Below, piece after piece: positions 17,811 to 26,542 of a stretch of 64,000 nt of DNA (within the stretch, counting starts at the first letter, position 1; each line of letters starts with the position of its first letter). Source of the DNA: Jiangella endophytica (GTDB lineage: Bacteria; Actinomycetota; Actinomycetes; Jiangellales; Jiangellaceae); assembly GCF_003427025.1 (NCBI RefSeq), contig NZ_QVAI01000003.1, positions 62,001 through 126,000 on the forward strand. The letters run 5' to 3'. The position numbers and the translations under genes were made by a program. Under the pieces are notes generated by a model. The model saw only the letters and a list, made by a program, of their open reading frames with translations, ran no database searches and was not told the origin of the DNA.

Positions 17811-19421
17811 GTGTTCGCCACGCTCACCGACCGCCTGACCGCGACGTTCAAGAACCTGCGCGGCCAGGGTCGTCTCTCCGACGCCGACATCGACGCCACC
17901 GCCCGCGAGATCCGCGTCGCGCTGCTCGAGGCCGACGTCGCGCTGCCGGTGGTCAAGGACTTCATCGCGGCGGTGCGCGAGCGCGCCCGAGGCGAAGAGG
18001 TCTCGCAGGCACTCAACCCGGCCCAGCAGATCATCAAGATCGTCAACGACGAGCTGGTCCGCATCCTGGGCGGCGAGACCCGCCGGGTGCGCTTCGCCAA
18101 GCAGCCGCCGACGGTCATCATGCTCGCGGGTCTGCAGGGTGCCGGCAAGACGACGCTGGCGGGCAAGCTCGCCCTCTGGCTGAAGGACCAGGGCAAGCAG
18201 CCGCTGCTCGTCGCCGCCGACCTGCAGCGCCCCAACGCCGTCACCCAGCTGCAGGTGGTCGGCGAGCGGGCCGGCGTGGCCGTGTGGGCTCCCGAGCCGG
18301 GCAACGGCGTGGGCGACCCCGTCTCCGTCGCGAAGTCCAGCATCGAGCACGCCAACAGCAAGCTCTACGACGTCGTCGTCGTCGACACCGCCGGCCGCCT
18401 GGGTGTCGACCAGGAGCTGATGAAACAGGCCGCGGACATCCGCGACGCCGTCAAGCCCGACGAGACGCTGTTCGTCGTCGACGCCATGATCGGCCAGGAC
18501 GCCGTCAACACCGCTCTGGCGTTCCAGGACGGCGTCGGCTTCGACGGCGTCGTCCTCACCAAGCTCGACGGCGACGCCCGAGGCGGCGCCGCGCTGTCGG
18601 TCGCGTCGGTCACGGGCAAACCGGTCATGTTCGCGTCGGCGGGCGAGAAGCTCACCGACTTCGACGTGTTCCATCCCGAGCGCATGGCCTCGCGCATCCT
18701 CGACCTCGGCGACATGCTCACGCTCATCGAGTCGGCGCAGAAGGCGTTCGACGCCGAGCAGGCCGAAGAGATGGCCCGCAAGCTGCAGGCCAAGGGCGGC
18801 AAGGACTTCACCTTCGACGACTTCCTGCAGCAGATGCAGGCGATCAAGAAGATGGGCTCGTTCAAGAGCCTGCTCGGCATGCTCCCCGGCGCCGGCCAGA
18901 TGCGCGAGGCGCTCGACGCCTTCGACGAGCGCGAGCTCGATCGCGTCCAGGCCATCGTCCACTCCATGACGCCGGGCGAACGGGCGAACCCGAAGATCAT
19001 CAACGGTTCGCGCCGGGCCCGCATCGCGCGCGGTTCGGGTCGCCAGGTGAGCGAGGTCAACCAGCTCATCGAGCGGTTCTTCATGGCCCGCGAGATGATG
19101 AGCCAGGCCGCGCGGGGCAAGCTCGGCGGCCTCGGCGGCATGCCCGGCATGCCCGGGATGGCCGGCGGCATCCCCGGACTCCCCGGCATGGGCGGTAAGA
19201 AGAGCAAGGGCAAGCAGCCCAAGCAGGGCAAGAAGGGCAAGCGCGGCGCCCGGTCGGGCAACCCGGCCAAGCGGGCGGCGCAGCTGGCGGCCGCCGACGA
19301 GAAGCGCGCGGCCGAGCCGCAGCCCGGCCAGGTGCCGTCCGCGTTCGGCGGCGAGGCCGCCGACGGCGACGGCAACTTCGAGCTGCCCGACGACATCGCC
19401 CAGTTCCTCAAGCGGCGGTGA
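17811..19421 (+). CDS. ffh: Signal recognition particle protein Ffh
   Basis: The 536-residue protein shows the SRP54 N-domain (VFATLTDRLTATFKNLRGQGRLSDADI), G-domain motifs GLQGAGKTT (G1), DTAGRLG (G3) and TKLDGDARGG (G4), and the M-domain with its conserved SRR segment (INGSRRARIARGSGRQVSEVNQLI) that binds SRP RNA. The tail after about residue 435 is Gly/Met- then Lys-rich, longer than in E. coli. The GTG start fits the family N-terminus and a GAGGAC site lies upstream. It targets membrane and secreted proteins co-translationally with FtsY. The divergent start region (17755-17782) holds a weak TTAGGC-16-TACCCT promoter candidate. Confidence 0.97.
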   Translation: MFATLTDRLTATFKNLRGQGRLSDADIDATAREIRVALLEADVALPVVKDFIAAVRERARGEEVSQALNPAQQIIKIVNDELVRILGGETRRVRFAKQPPTVIMLAGLQGAGKTTLAGKLALWLKDQGKQPLLVAADLQRPNAVTQLQVVGERAGVAVWAPEPGNGVGDPVSVAKSSIEHANSKLYDVVVVDTAGRLGVDQELMKQAADIRDAVKPDETLFVVDAMIGQDAVNTALAFQDGVGFDGVVLTKLDGDARGGAALSVASVTGKPVMFASAGEKLTDFDVFHPERMASRILDLGDMLTLIESAQKAFDAEQAEEMARKLQAKGGKDFTFDDFLQQMQAIKKMGSFKSLLGMLPGAGQMREALDAFDERELDRVQAIVHSMTPGERANPKIINGSRRARIARGSGRQVSEVNQLIERFFMAREMMSQAARGKLGGLGGMPGMPGMAGGIPGLPGMGGKKSKGKQPKQGKKGKRGARSGNPAKRAAQLAAADEKRAAEPQPGQVPSAFGGEAADGDGNFELPDDIAQFLKRR

Positions 19422-20509
19422 CGCCGACGCCGGCGCCCGCGCTGCACCTGCGTGGGGTGGTGCTGCCCGAGGCCGAGCACCGCGACCTCTGGGTGCGCGA
19501 CGGCGTCGTCACCTACGAACCCGTCCCCGGCGCGCCGACGGTCGGGTCGGGGTGGATCCTGCCCGGCCTGGTCGACCTCCACTGCCATGTCGGCCTGGCC
19601 GCCGACGGCGCCGTCCCCGACGACGTCGCCGAGCAGCAGGCGCTCACCGACCGCGACACCGGCGTCCTCCTCATCCGCGACGCCGGCTCGGCGGCCGACA
19701 CCCGCTGGATCGACGCCCGCGACGACCTGCCGAGGATCGTCCGCGCCGGCCGGCACATCGCCCGCACCAAGCGCTACCTGCGCAACTTCGGCTGGGAGAT
19801 CGAACCCGAGGACCTCGTCGCCTACGTCGAGCAGGAGGCCCGGCGCAGCGACGGCTGGGTCAAACTCGTGGGCGACTGGATCGACCGCGACAAGGGCGAC
19901 CTCTCGCCGTGCTGGCCGCGCTGGGCCCTCGACGCGGCGATCGCCCGCGCCCACGAACTCGGCGCCCGCGTGACGGCGCACGTCTTCGGCGAGGACGCCC
20001 TGCCCGACCTCATCGGCGCCGGCATCGACGGCATCGAGCACGGGACCGGCCTGTCCGACGACCTGCTGTCGCTGATGGCGGAGCGCGGCGTGGCGCTGGT
20101 GCCGACGCTGGTGCTGGTCGACAACTTCCCGAAGTTCGCCTCGCAGGGTGAGGTGAAGTTCCCCGGCTACGCCGCCCACATGCGGGCCCTGCACGAGCGG
20201 CGCCACCAGAACGCCCGCGACGCGTTCGACGCCGGCGTCCCGCTGTTCGCCGGCACCGACGCCGGTGGCCAGCTGCCGCACGGACTCGTCGCGCGCGAGG
20301 TGCTGGAGTTCGTGGCGGCCGGCATCCCGGCGGAAGCCGCGGTAGCGGCCGCCTCGTGGAAGGCGCGGTCCTACCTGCTGGGCGGCACCGGCCTGCTCGA
20401 CGAGGGCGCGACGGCCGACCTGTGCGTGTACGCCGACGATCCGCGCGTCTCGCCCGAGACGCTGCTCGACCCCGTGCGGATCGTCCTCCGGGGTCGCGTC
20501 GTTCGCTGA
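19418..20509 (+). CDS. Amidohydrolase family protein
   Basis: The 363-residue protein begins at a GTG that overlaps the ffh stop by four bases. Metal ligands of the amidohydrolase superfamily are seen: HxH in VDLHCHVG, a Lys in WVKLVGDWID, His in ARVTAHVFG, His in GIEHGTGLSD and the final Asp in LFAGTDAGGQLPHG. An N-terminal and C-terminal strand set (GATADLCVYADDP) forms the small composite domain. The arrangement suggests an imidazolonepropionase- or prolidase-like hydrolase; substrate unknown. Coupling to ffh is positional rather than functional as far as can be seen. Confidence 0.88.
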   Translation: MTPTPAPALHLRGVVLPEAEHRDLWVRDGVVTYEPVPGAPTVGSGWILPGLVDLHCHVGLAADGAVPDDVAEQQALTDRDTGVLLIRDAGSAADTRWIDARDDLPRIVRAGRHIARTKRYLRNFGWEIEPEDLVAYVEQEARRSDGWVKLVGDWIDRDKGDLSPCWPRWALDAAIARAHELGARVTAHVFGEDALPDLIGAGIDGIEHGTGLSDDLLSLMAERGVALVPTLVLVDNFPKFASQGEVKFPGYAAHMRALHERRHQNARDAFDAGVPLFAGTDAGGQLPHGLVAREVLEFVAAGIPAEAAVAAASWKARSYLLGGTGLLDEGATADLCVYADDPRVSPETLLDPVRIVLRGRVVR

Positions 20510-20535
20510 ACCCGCGCGCCCGCCCCATCGCGCCG

Positions 20536-20595
20536 TTCCATGATCATCAACGATCCAACCACCTATAGAGGGCCGGATCGTTGATGATCATGGAA
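20536..20595. repeat. Perfect 21-bp inverted repeat (TGATCATCAAC family)
   Basis: The arms 20536-20556 and 20575-20595 are perfectly complementary with an 18-base loop. It can act as a terminator for the amidohydrolase gene. The core TGATCATCAAC also occurs near 42554 (reverse) and 57341, suggesting a dispersed intergenic element. Confidence 0.8.
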
Positions 20596-20752
20596 GCAGG
20601 TGGCCAGCGGGGGAGTCGGGCCTATCTTCGGCGCGCCCCGACCATCGAGAGCAGCAGGGGCCGGTCAACGCGGCAGGCTCAGCTGACGAGAGCCCGCCAC
20701 CCGAACACCCGGCCAACCTCACCCAACATCGCCCAAGGCAGCCCAGCGAACG

Positions 20753-20804
20753 CTTGAACAAGACTTCTTGCTCAAGAACCCTTGCTAAAGAACTCTTTAG
20801 CAAG
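20753..20804 (+). promoter_or_regulatory. Two matched operator palindromes and promoter of the ArsR-type gene
   Basis: Two 24-base palindromes with the same plan lie 28 bases apart: 20753-20776 (11-bp arms, one mismatch) and 20781-20804 (11-bp arms, perfect). Both read CTTG-N3-AAGA-NN-TCTT-N3-CAAG. A -10-like TACCTT (20806-20811) follows, placing the expected start at the ATG at 20818, so the message is probably leaderless. Placement over the -35 region suggests repression by the adjacent regulator. Confidence 0.7.
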
Positions 20805-20817
20805 CTACCTTTAGGTC

Positions 20818-21432
20818 ATGGCCCACGAGGAACAGCAGCGGATCACCGACCCCCAGTCGATGCGTGCCCTCACGCATCCGCTGCGCCTCCAGCTCATGGA
20901 CCTGCTGGGTCTCGAACCCGAGCTGACCGCCACCGAGTGCGCCGAGCGCACCGGCGAGAGCGTCGCCAGCTGCTCGTTCCATCTGCGCATGCTGGCCAAG
21001 TACGGCTACGTCGAGCCGGGCGAGCCGCGCGGGCGCGAGAAGCCGTGGCGTCTGGTCAGCCGCAGCCGCACAGTCGGGCCCGACGTCGACGACCCCGAGT
21101 CCGTCCGCGAGGCGTCGGCGGTCGCGCGGGTCGTCGTCGAGCGCGAGGCCGACCGGCTCGTGCGCACCATCGGCCGGGCCGCGGAGCTCGGACCCGACTG
21201 GCTCCAGTCCATGGTCATCAACACCTCCGCGTTCTGGATGACGCGCGACGAGCTGGAAGAGGTCATCGACCGGCTCAGCGAGTTCGCCGACGACCTCGTG
21301 GCGCGGTTCGGGCAGCGTCGCGACGACCGGTCCGTCCGGCCCGACGGCGCCCGCGTCGTGCATTTCCTCGGCGCGCTGAGCCCTGACCCCGATCTCGACG
21401 CCCACACCGCAGCCGCTCCTGACCAGCAGTAG
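20818..21432 (+). CDS. ArsR-like winged-helix transcriptional regulator
   Basis: The 204-residue protein has an N-terminal winged helix: LTHPLRLQLMDLLGLEPELTATECAERTGESVASCSFHLRMLAKYGYVEPG, the ArsR/HTH_20 pattern, then a wing (EKPWRLVSRS). The C-terminal ~110 residues are helical (DDPESVREASAVARVVVEREADRLV...) and likely serve in dimerisation or effector binding; no metal-binding Cys pair of classic ArsR is seen. Two strong palindromes immediately upstream are likely its own operators. The next two genes follow at 9 and 4 bases, so it probably controls the MFS exporter. Confidence 0.85.
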   Translation: MAHEEQQRITDPQSMRALTHPLRLQLMDLLGLEPELTATECAERTGESVASCSFHLRMLAKYGYVEPGEPRGREKPWRLVSRSRTVGPDVDDPESVREASAVARVVVEREADRLVRTIGRAAELGPDWLQSMVINTSAFWMTRDELEEVIDRLSEFADDLVARFGQRRDDRSVRPDGARVVHFLGALSPDPDLDAHTAAAPDQQ

Positions 21433-21441
21433 GAGACCGCC

Positions 21442-21642
21442 ATGTTCATCGACCTCAGCGTCCACTTCGACCAGCACGCCGAGCGCCGGGCGACCGCCGC
21501 CGGCGGCCGCACCCGCCGCGCCCTCGTCCGCACGCGCCGGTTACGCCGCTGGGCCGCCCGGTCCGCCCGGCTGGCGGCGCAGCTCGACCGCCGTGCCAGT
21601 GAGCGCCGGCCCGCCGTCACCCGGCTGAGCAACGCGGCCTGA
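21442..21642 (+). CDS. Small arginine-rich hypothetical protein
   Basis: A 66-residue protein with a clear AGGAGA ribosome-binding site, placed 9 bases after the regulator and 4 bases before the MFS gene, so it reads as a real operon member. The N-terminus FIDLSVHFDQHAE is followed by a long Arg/Ala helix (RALVRTRRLRRWAARSARLA). It has no signal peptide, membrane segment or known motif. Function unknown. Confidence 0.6.
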   Translation: MFIDLSVHFDQHAERRATAAGGRTRRALVRTRRLRRWAARSARLAAQLDRRASERRPAVTRLSNAA

Positions 21643-21646
21643 GCCG

Positions 21647-22867
21647 GTGCCGTCCGCGCTGGCGCACCGGCCGTTCCGCCGGCTCACTGTCGCCTGGACG
21701 TTCAGCAACTTCGGCGACAGCGCGCTCTACCTGACTGTCGCCATCTGGGCCAAGGACCTGACCGGCAGCAACGCGGCCGCCGGCCTCGTCTTCCTGATGC
21801 TCGGCCTGCCCGTGTTCCTCGCGCCGCTGGCGGGGCAGCTGGCCGACCGTCTCCCGCGCAGGCCGCTGGTCGCCGCGGTCAACGTCATCGCGGCGGCCGG
21901 GGTGCTGGCGCTGCTCGCCGTCGACGACGCCGCGGACATGTGGCTGATCTACCTGGTCACGTTCGGGTACGGCTGGGTCGGCTACGTCACGTCGGCGGCG
22001 CAGTCGGGGCTGCTGCGCGACCTGCTCGACGACGACCAGCTGGCCGGCGCCAACGGGCTGCTCACGACACTCGACCAAGGGCTGCGGCTGCTGACGCCGC
22101 TGGCCGGCGCGGGCGTCTACGCGCTCTACGGCGGTGGGGCGGTCGCTGTGCTGACGGCGTCCATGCTGGTCATCGCCGCGCTGGTGCTGCTGACCGTCCG
22201 CGTCGACGAGAGCCCGCCCACCCCCGCCGACGAGCGCGAGGGGTTCCGGCGCGAGCTGACCGCCGGCTTCCGGCACCTGCGCTCGACGCCGCAGCTGGCC
22301 GACCTGATTCTGTTGCTGGGCATCGCCGTCGCGATCACGGGCTTCGCCAACTCCGCGACGTTCGCGGTCGTCGAGACGCTGGGCATGCCGAGTGAGTTCT
22401 TCGGGGTCATCGCCAGCATCCAGGGTGGCGGATCGATCGTCGGCGGGCTGACGGCGGCGCTGTTGATCAGCAGGACGGGGGAGCGGACGGCGGTGGGCAT
22501 CGGGCTCGCGGTGCTGGCCGCCGGCATTGCCGCCGCGCTGACGCCGTGGGTCGTCGTCGTGTCGGCTGGTGCGGCGGTGCTGGGCGTCGGCGTGGTCTGG
22601 GCGGTCGTCGCCACGGTGACGCTGCGGCAGCGGCTCACCCCGCCGCGGTTGCAGGGGCGGACGTCCGCCGCGACGAACATGGCGCTCAACGGCCCGCAGG
22701 TGGCCGGCACCGCCACGGGCGCGGCGCTGATCGCCGTCGTCGACTATCGCGTGCTCGTCGCCGCCATGGCGGTCACGATCCTGACCTGCGCGATCGTGGT
22801 GCTCGCCCGCCGCGTCGCCGCGCCTGAGCCCGTCCAGGAGGACGAGACGGCCGCCCACACGGCGTAG
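21647..22867 (+). CDS. MFS transporter
   Basis: The 406-residue protein has about 12 hydrophobic segments, and the N-terminal MFS motif A region PLAGQLADRLPRRPLVAAVN between helices 2 and 3. The sequence (RPFRRLTVAWTFSNFGDSALYLTVAIW) resembles the enterobactin-exporter/MFS_3 group of drug or siderophore exporters. GTG start four bases after the small upstream gene. Likely expressed with, and repressed by, the ArsR-like regulator. Substrate unknown. Confidence 0.88.
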   Translation: MPSALAHRPFRRLTVAWTFSNFGDSALYLTVAIWAKDLTGSNAAAGLVFLMLGLPVFLAPLAGQLADRLPRRPLVAAVNVIAAAGVLALLAVDDAADMWLIYLVTFGYGWVGYVTSAAQSGLLRDLLDDDQLAGANGLLTTLDQGLRLLTPLAGAGVYALYGGGAVAVLTASMLVIAALVLLTVRVDESPPTPADEREGFRRELTAGFRHLRSTPQLADLILLLGIAVAITGFANSATFAVVETLGMPSEFFGVIASIQGGGSIVGGLTAALLISRTGERTAVGIGLAVLAAGIAAALTPWVVVVSAGAAVLGVGVVWAVVATVTLRQRLTPPRLQGRTSAATNMALNGPQVAGTATGAALIAVVDYRVLVAAMAVTILTCAIVVLARRVAAPEPVQEDETAAHTA

Positions 22868-22870
22868 GAG

Positions 22871-22900
22871 TTGGGTCCGTGCGCCACGATCTGGCACAAT
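22871..22900 (+). promoter_or_regulatory. Candidate promoter of the rpsP operon
   Basis: TTGGGT (22871-22876) and CACAAT (22895-22900) with an 18-base spacer lie ~130 bases before the rpsP start, in the gap after the MFS gene. It is a reasonable match to a housekeeping sigma promoter. Confidence 0.4.
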
Positions 22901-23032
22901 GACCTGCTGAACCGGCGGTCGTGCGGCCCTCTCACCCTCGAACACCGGATCCATCGAACCGTCGTGACCGGTGCCCCACTCAGGTGACGACGGCTCACCC
23001 GTGCGTGAACATTCCAAGGAGACTCCACCCCA

Positions 23033-23632
23033 GTGGCTGTCAAGATCAAGCTGAAGCGGATGGGCAAGATCCGCGCGCCGCACTACCGCATCGTCGTGGC
23101 CGACTCGCGCACCAAGCGCGACGGCCGGGCCATCGAGGAGATCGGCCTGTACAACCCCAAGCTCGAGCCGAGCCTCATCAAGGTCGACTCCGAGCGCGCG
23201 CAGTACTGGCTGGGCGTCGGCGCGCAGCCGACCGAGCCGGTGCTGGCGATCCTCAAGGTCACGGGTGACTGGCAGAAGCACAAGGGCCTTCCGGGCGCCG
23301 AGGGCACGCTGAGGGTCGCCGAGCCGAAGGCCGAGAAGCGCGCCGCGTTCGACGCCGCGCTGGCCGAGGTGCACGGCGAGCCGAAGTCCGAGGCCACCAC
23401 GCCGAAGAAGAAGCCGGCCAAGAAGTCCGCCGCCAAGAAGGCCGAGGCCAAGGCCGAGGACGTCAAGGCCGACGAGGCGAAGGCCGACGAGGCGAAGGCT
23501 CAGGAGGCGAAGGCCGAGGAGCCGAAGGCCGAGGAGCCCAAGGCTGAGCAGGCCAAGGCCGACGAGGCGCCCGCCGCCGAGGCCAAGGCCGACGACGCGC
23601 CGGCCGCCGAGGCGAGCACGGACGAGTCCTGA
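23033..23632 (+). CDS. rpsP: Ribosomal protein bS16 with long acidic/Lys-Ala tail
   Basis: Residues 1-~85 match bS16 ([30 protein letters not shown], then EIGLYNP). The GTG start gives the expected N-terminus. The remaining ~90 residues are a low-complexity tail of KAE/KADEA/KAEEP repeats; total 199 residues against ~80-160 in most bacteria. It is a component of the 30S subunit. The stop overlaps the KH gene (ATGA), giving coupling in the rpsP-KH-rimM-trmD operon. Confidence 0.97.
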   Translation: MAVKIKLKRMGKIRAPHYRIVVADSRTKRDGRAIEEIGLYNPKLEPSLIKVDSERAQYWLGVGAQPTEPVLAILKVTGDWQKHKGLPGAEGTLRVAEPKAEKRAAFDAALAEVHGEPKSEATTPKKKPAKKSAAKKAEAKAEDVKADEAKADEAKAQEAKAEEPKAEEPKAEQAKADEAPAAEAKADDAPAAEASTDES

Positions 23633-23871
23633 TGCTGGCCGAGGCGCTGGAGCACCTGGTCGCCGGGGTGGTCGACCACCCCGACGACGTCAGCGTGCGC
23701 ACGCGTCAGCTCCGTCGCGGCCGGCTGCTCGAGGTCCGGGTCCACCCCGACGACCTCGGCAAGGTCATCGGCCGCGGCGGCCGCACGGCCACGTCGTTCC
23801 GCACCGTCGTCGCGGCGTTGTCCAACGACGGCGGTGTCCGCATCGACTTCGTCGACGTCGACGGGCGCTGA
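23632..23871 (+). CDS. khpA: KH-domain RNA-binding protein
   Basis: The 79-residue single-KH protein contains the GxxG RNA-binding loop KVIGRGGRTATSFRTVV. This size and place, between rpsP and rimM, is characteristic of KhpA (YlqC), which partners KhpB/Jag in Gram-positive bacteria. The ATG overlaps the rpsP stop. Confidence 0.93.
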   Translation: MLAEALEHLVAGVVDHPDDVSVRTRQLRRGRLLEVRVHPDDLGKVIGRGGRTATSFRTVVAALSNDGGVRIDFVDVDGR

Positions 23872-23878
23872 CTCCACG

Positions 23879-24388
23879 GTGATCGTCACCGTCGGGCGCA
23901 TCGGGCGCGCGCACGGCGTCCGCGGTGAGGTCTCCGTCGACGTCCGTACCGACACACCCGACGAGCGGTTCGCCGACGGCGCCGTTCTCGCCACCGACCC
24001 CGTCCGGCGGGGCCCGCTGAAGATCCTCGGGTCCCGCTGGCACAGCGGGCGGCTGCTGGTGGCGTTCGACGGCGTCGCCGACCGCACGGTCGCCGAGGGC
24101 CTGCGCGGCACGCTGCTGCTGGCCGAGATCGCCGACGACGAGACCACTGGCGACCCCGACGAGTTCTTCGACCACCAGCTGGTGGGGCTGAAGGTCGTCG
24201 GGGTCGACGGCGAAGAGCTGGGACTCGTGCGCGAGATCATCCACGCACCCAGCCAGGACATCCTCGCCGTCACGCGCACCGGCGGCGGCGAGGCGCTGGT
24301 ACCGTTCGTCGCCGCGATCGTGCCGGAGGTCGACGTCGCCGCGTCCCGGCTGGTCGTCGACCCGCCACCCGGACTGTTCGAGGACTGA
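23879..24388 (+). CDS. rimM: Ribosome maturation factor RimM
   Basis: The 169-residue protein starts at GTG with [20 protein letters not shown], the conserved RimM N-terminus, and has the PRC-barrel C-domain ([20 protein letters not shown]...[12 protein letters not shown]). It binds bS19/the 30S head during assembly. The start lies 8 bases after the KH stop; the frame extends upstream but family alignment supports this GTG. Confidence 0.95.
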   Translation: MIVTVGRIGRAHGVRGEVSVDVRTDTPDERFADGAVLATDPVRRGPLKILGSRWHSGRLLVAFDGVADRTVAEGLRGTLLLAEIADDETTGDPDEFFDHQLVGLKVVGVDGEELGLVREIIHAPSQDILAVTRTGGGEALVPFVAAIVPEVDVAASRLVVDPPPGLFED

Positions 24389-24396
24389 TTGCCCGC

Positions 24397-25179
24397 ATGA
24401 GGATCGACGTCGTCACGATCTTCCCCGACTACCTCACGCCGCTGGACCTGTCGCTGGTGGGCAAGGCGCGAGAGGCCGGCGTCCTGGACCTGCGCGTCCA
24501 CGACCTGCGCGACTGGGCCACCGACCGGCACCGCACCGTCGACGACACCCCGTACGGCGGCGGCGCCGGCATGGTGATGAAGCCTGACGTGTGGGGCGCG
24601 GCGCTCGACGACGTCATCGGCTCCGGCTCGGCCGGTCGCGTGCCGCGCCTGCTGGTGCCGACGCCGTCGGGCCGGCCGTTCACCCAGGACGTCGCGCACG
24701 AACTGGCCGCCGAGCCGTGGCTGGTGTTCGCCTGCGGTCGGTACGAGGGCATCGACGCACGCCTGGTCGAGGACGCCGCGAGCCGGATGCCCGTCACCGA
24801 GCTCTCCCTGGGCGACTACGTGCTCAATGGCGGCGAGGTCGCCGCGCTCGTCGTCGTCGAGGCGGTCGCCCGGCTGCTGCCCGGCGTCGTCGGGAACCCG
24901 GAGTCGCTGGTCGAGGAGTCGCACGGCGCCGACGGCCTGCTCGAGTACCCCGTCTACACCAAGCCGCCGACGTGGCGCGGGTTGGACGTCCCCGAGGTGC
25001 TGCTCTCCGGCCACCACGGCAACGTCGCCCGGTGGCGGCGCGACCAGGCGCTGCGGCGCACCGCCGAGCGCCGTCCGGACCTCGTCGCCCGGCTGGATCC
25101 CTCGGTGCTGGACGCGCGCGACCGCGAGATCCTGGACCAGGCCGGGTTTCCGGTTCCGCCGCCGTCTGTGGCAGACTAA
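24397..25179 (+). CDS. trmD: tRNA (guanine-N1-)-methyltransferase TrmD
   Basis: The 260-residue protein starts [13 protein letters not shown] and carries the SPOUT trefoil-knot motifs [29 protein letters not shown] and [18 protein letters not shown]. It makes m1G37 in tRNAs, preventing frameshifting. It lies 8 bases after rimM in the conserved operon. Confidence 0.97.
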   Translation: MRIDVVTIFPDYLTPLDLSLVGKAREAGVLDLRVHDLRDWATDRHRTVDDTPYGGGAGMVMKPDVWGAALDDVIGSGSAGRVPRLLVPTPSGRPFTQDVAHELAAEPWLVFACGRYEGIDARLVEDAASRMPVTELSLGDYVLNGGEVAALVVVEAVARLLPGVVGNPESLVEESHGADGLLEYPVYTKPPTWRGLDVPEVLLSGHHGNVARWRRDQALRRTAERRPDLVARLDPSVLDARDREILDQAGFPVPPPSVAD

Positions 25180-25186
25180 TCCGCTG

Positions 25187-25244
25187 GTGCCCGGCTCGCG
25201 ACGCCCCTGCCACAGGGGGAGCGCTCACGCGAAGGTCCGGGCAC
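25187..25244 (+). promoter_or_regulatory. Structured leader upstream of rplS
   Basis: GTGCCCGG (25187-25194) pairs with CCGGGCAC (25237-25244), enclosing a small hairpin (CCCCT 25204-25208 with AGGGG 25214-25218). The shape suggests an mRNA leader that could bind L19 for autoregulation, or a processing site. No T-run follows. Only the base pairing is seen; the function is inferred. Confidence 0.4.
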
Positions 25245-25309
25245 GTCGACCCTGACAGCACCTGAATCCGTCGGCGACCTGTGGCGCCCGCGAGAGAGCG
25301 AACACGATC

Positions 25310-25660
25310 ATGCACCTGCTCGACTCCGTCGACTCCGCGCAGCTGCGCGACGACATCCCGGCCTTCCGCGCCGGCGACAACCTCAAGGTCCACGTCCGCG
25401 TGGTCGAGGGCAACCGCTCCCGTATCCAGATCTTCCAGGGCGTCGTCATCCGCCGCCAGGGCTCCGGCATCCGCGAGACGTTCACCGTCCGCAAGGTGAG
25501 CTTCGGCGTCGGCGTCGAGCGCACCTTCCCGGTGCACACGCCGGTCATCGAGAAGATCGAGCTGGTCACCCGCGGCGACGTCCGCCGCGCGAAGCTCTAC
25601 TACCTGCGCAACCTGCGCGGCAAGGCCGCCAAGATCCGCGAGAAGCGCGAGACGGCCTGA
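25310..25660 (+). CDS. rplS: Ribosomal protein bL19
   Basis: The 116-residue protein is of normal bL19 length and carries the family signature [22 protein letters not shown] and [17 protein letters not shown]...[11 protein letters not shown]. It sits at the 30S-50S interface in the 50S subunit. It is separated from trmD by a 130-base structured leader and followed by a hairpin. Confidence 0.97.
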   Translation: MHLLDSVDSAQLRDDIPAFRAGDNLKVHVRVVEGNRSRIQIFQGVVIRRQGSGIRETFTVRKVSFGVGVERTFPVHTPVIEKIELVTRGDVRRAKLYYLRNLRGKAAKIREKRETA

Positions 25661-25677
25661 CGCTCCCCCGAGGGGAA

Positions 25678-25708
25678 CCCGGTGGCACGGCACGGCACCG
25701 CCACCGGG
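25678..25708 (+). terminator. Hairpin after rplS
   Basis: CCCGGTGGC (25678-25686) pairs with GCCACCGGG (25700-25708) over a 13-base loop, 17 bases after the rplS stop. Confidence 0.6.
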
Positions 25709-25799
25709 TAGCGTGCCAGGGGCACGTATTGTTGCTCACGTGCCACCGGAAGCGTTCGACTCTTCGCCGGGCTCGCCCCGGACACCCCAGGGAGATGCC

Positions 25800-26537
25800 G
25801 TGACCGAGGAGAACCTGCCTCGGGAAGGCGACGGGAGCCCGCGTCGCGGTGGCGACGGCACCGAGACAGCCGGCCGCGGCACTCGGAACGGGTTGGCCGC
25901 CTTCTTCAAGGAGACCGCCATCGTAGTGGCGCTCTCCCTGATCATCGCGACCGTCGTGCGGATCTTCCTCGTTCAGGCCTTCCTCATCCCGTCCGGGTCG
26001 ATGGAAGACACCTTGCTCGTCGGCGACCGCGTGCTCGTGTCGAAGATCAGCCTGCAGTTCGGCGAGATCCACCGCGGCGACGTCGTCGTGTTCGAAGATC
26101 CCGACCGCTGGCTCGGCGACCAAGCACCGTCCGGCGGCTCCGGTGTCGGCGGCGCCATCAAGGACGTCTTCGAGTTCGTCGGCGTGCTGCCCGACGACTC
26201 CGAGGAGCACCTGATCAAGCGGGTCATCGGCGTCGGCGGCGACACCGTCGCCTGCTGCGACGACTCCGGGCACCTCACCGTCAACGGCACGTCCATCGAC
26301 GAGACCTCGTACCTCTACCCGGGCGACTCGCCGTCGCTGAACGAGTTCGAGCGCACCGTCCCCGACGGCGAGTTGTTCGTCATGGGCGACCACCGCTCCA
26401 ACTCCGGCGACTCCCGCATCCACGGGACGTTCTCCGAGGACCTCGTCGTGGGGCGGGCGTTCGCCATCGCCTGGCCGCTGTCGCGGTGGGGCGGCGTCGG
26501 CAGCAACGGCGCGTTCGACAACGTCCCCGCGCCTTGA
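25800..26537 (+). CDS. lepB: Signal peptidase I
   Basis: The GTG at 25800 has a good GGGAG site and gives 245 residues. An upstream in-frame extension to 25713 exists but has no ribosome-binding site. A ~45-residue cytosolic lead is followed by one membrane segment (IVVALSLIIATVVRIFLVQAF), the Ser nucleophile in IPSGSMEDTLLVGDRV, the general-base Lys in HLIKRVIGVGGD and box E VMGDHRSNSGDSR. It cleaves Sec and Tat signal peptides outside the membrane, serving the several secreted proteins encoded here. Confidence 0.95.
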   Translation: MTEENLPREGDGSPRRGGDGTETAGRGTRNGLAAFFKETAIVVALSLIIATVVRIFLVQAFLIPSGSMEDTLLVGDRVLVSKISLQFGEIHRGDVVVFEDPDRWLGDQAPSGGSGVGGAIKDVFEFVGVLPDDSEEHLIKRVIGVGGDTVACCDDSGHLTVNGTSIDETSYLYPGDSPSLNEFERTVPDGELFVMGDHRSNSGDSRIHGTFSEDLVVGRAFAIAWPLSRWGGVGSNGAFDNVPAP

Positions 26538-26542
26538 CGCTC

